Below, piece by piece: positions 12,057 through 12,637 of a DNA stretch of 12,637 nt. The stretch is from an uncultured Faecalibacterium sp. (lineage in GTDB: Bacteria; Bacillota; Clostridia; Oscillospirales; Ruminococcaceae): assembly GCA_934526125.1 (NCBI GenBank), contig CAKSZU010000064.1, positions 1 to 12,637 of the forward strand, read 5' to 3'. Each line of letters begins with the position of its first letter. Positions within the stretch are counted from its first letter, which is position 1. The position numbers were made by a program, and so were the translations under genes. The notes under the pieces are model-generated. The model was given only the letters and a program-made list of their open reading frames with translations, made no database searches and was not told where the DNA came from.

Positions 12057-12637
12057 ATGAAAGAAACCGAAACGATACGATCTGCGCCGCGCACAGAGGG
12101 AACGGTCTGGAAAGCGTTCCGGGCCGCCGCGCCGCAGACAGTGCCGGTGTTTGCCGGATATCTGGTGCTGGGCTTCGGCTACGGCATCTATGTGCAGAGC
12201 CTCGGGCTTCCGGTCTGGCTGCCCATGCTGATGGGTACGGTGGTCTATGGCGGCTCGCTGGAGTTTGTGCTGGCCAGTCTGCTGCTGAGCGCCTTCTCGC
12301 CGCTGTCGGCCTTCCTGATGGCGCTGATGATCCAGGCCCGGCATCTGTTCTACGGTCTGGCCATGCTGGAGCGGTACAAGGGCTGCGGCTGGCGCAGCTT
12401 CTACATGATCTTTGCCATGAGCGACGAGACCTTCTCCATCACCTGTTCGGCGCAGCCGCCGGAAGGGGTGGACAAAGGCTGGTTCATGTTCTTCATCACC
12501 CTGCTGGATCAGATCTACTGGGTGGCCAGCGCCGGTCTGGGGGCTGTGGTGGGCTCTGTCCTGCCCTTCAGCACCGAGGGCGTGGACTTTGTGATGACCG
12601 CCATGTTCGTGGTGATCTTCCTCAACCAGTGGGAGAA
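12057..12637 (+). CDS. azlC: AzlC-family branched-chain amino acid permease, partial (cut by window end)
   Basis: The first 193 residues of an inner-membrane protein; the frame is open at the window edge. Family features are TVPVFAGYLVLGFGYGI at residues 28-44, a YGGSLEFVLASLLL segment, and the MIQARHLFYGLAMLERY signature, followed by FAMSDETFSI and a DQIYWV segment. AzlC normally works with the small partner AzlD in export of branched-chain amino acids or their analogues; azlD would be expected just beyond the window. The start is fixed by AGGGGG eight bases upstream and an extended -10 promoter, so it is transcribed apart from the LysR operon. Directionality and substrate are from family knowledge. 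Confidence 0.92.
   Translation, partial: MKETETIRSAPRTEGTVWKAFRAAAPQTVPVFAGYLVLGFGYGIYVQSLGLPVWLPMLMGTVVYGGSLEFVLASLLLSAFSPLSAFLMALMIQARHLFYGLAMLERYKGCGWRSFYMIFAMSDETFSITCSAQPPEGVDKGWFMFFITLLDQIYWVASAGLGAVVGSVLPFSTEGVDFVMTAMFVVIFLNQWE

Overview
The window looks like chromosomal DNA of a gut Clostridia species of the Faecalibacterium / Oscillospiraceae type. This is an inference from the GC-rich coding style, strong AAGGAG-type ribosome binding sites, the gene families present and a compound palindromic repeat that I associate with those genomes. No 16S or other marker gene is present, so the species is not settled.

Layout from left to right. (1) 1-414 is the tail of a tyrosine integrase gene that has lost the middle of its catalytic domain. 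It abuts the 3' end of a tRNA-Ser(CGA) gene (523-613, minus), so it is probably the scar of an integrated element. (2) 747-2981, minus strand: an NhaC-family Na+/H+ antiporter followed by a MarR-like regulator, closed by a hairpin terminator. (3) 3061-3574: a small GTG-start protein on the plus strand that converges on, and overlaps, an FlK-type hotdog thioesterase gene. (4) 3575-4257: mostly non-coding, with a promoter-like sequence and a double inverted copy of a palindromic repeat. (5) 4181-7112: a zinc/cadmium efflux operon. It has a consensus promoter, an ArsR/SmtB-type dyad operator, an ArsR sensor with an intact alpha-5 zinc site, a free-standing HMA metal-binding protein and a P1B-2 ATPase that lacks its own HMA domain. 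An intercistronic hairpin and a structured 254-base leader separate the last two genes. (6) 7124-11915: a LysR regulator divergent from a three-gene operon encoding a UROD-fold (methyltransferase-like) protein, an Fe-S L-cysteine desulfidase/serine dehydratase-like lyase, and a YkvI-like transporter. The divergent promoter region carries three perfect dyads. (7) 12007 to the end: a promoter and the start of an azlC-like permease, cut by the window edge.

How the parts work together. The metal operon reads as a self-contained circuit: zinc releases the ArsR repressor, the small HMA protein binds or delivers the ion, and the ATPase exports it. The LysR operon reads as uptake and breakdown of a small molecule, probably a sulfur- or hydroxyl-containing amino acid: the YkvI-like protein imports it, the lyase eliminates sulfide/ammonia or water, and the UROD-fold protein would handle a methyl or carboxyl group. 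Its substrate is unknown to me, and it is the best candidate here for an undescribed pathway.
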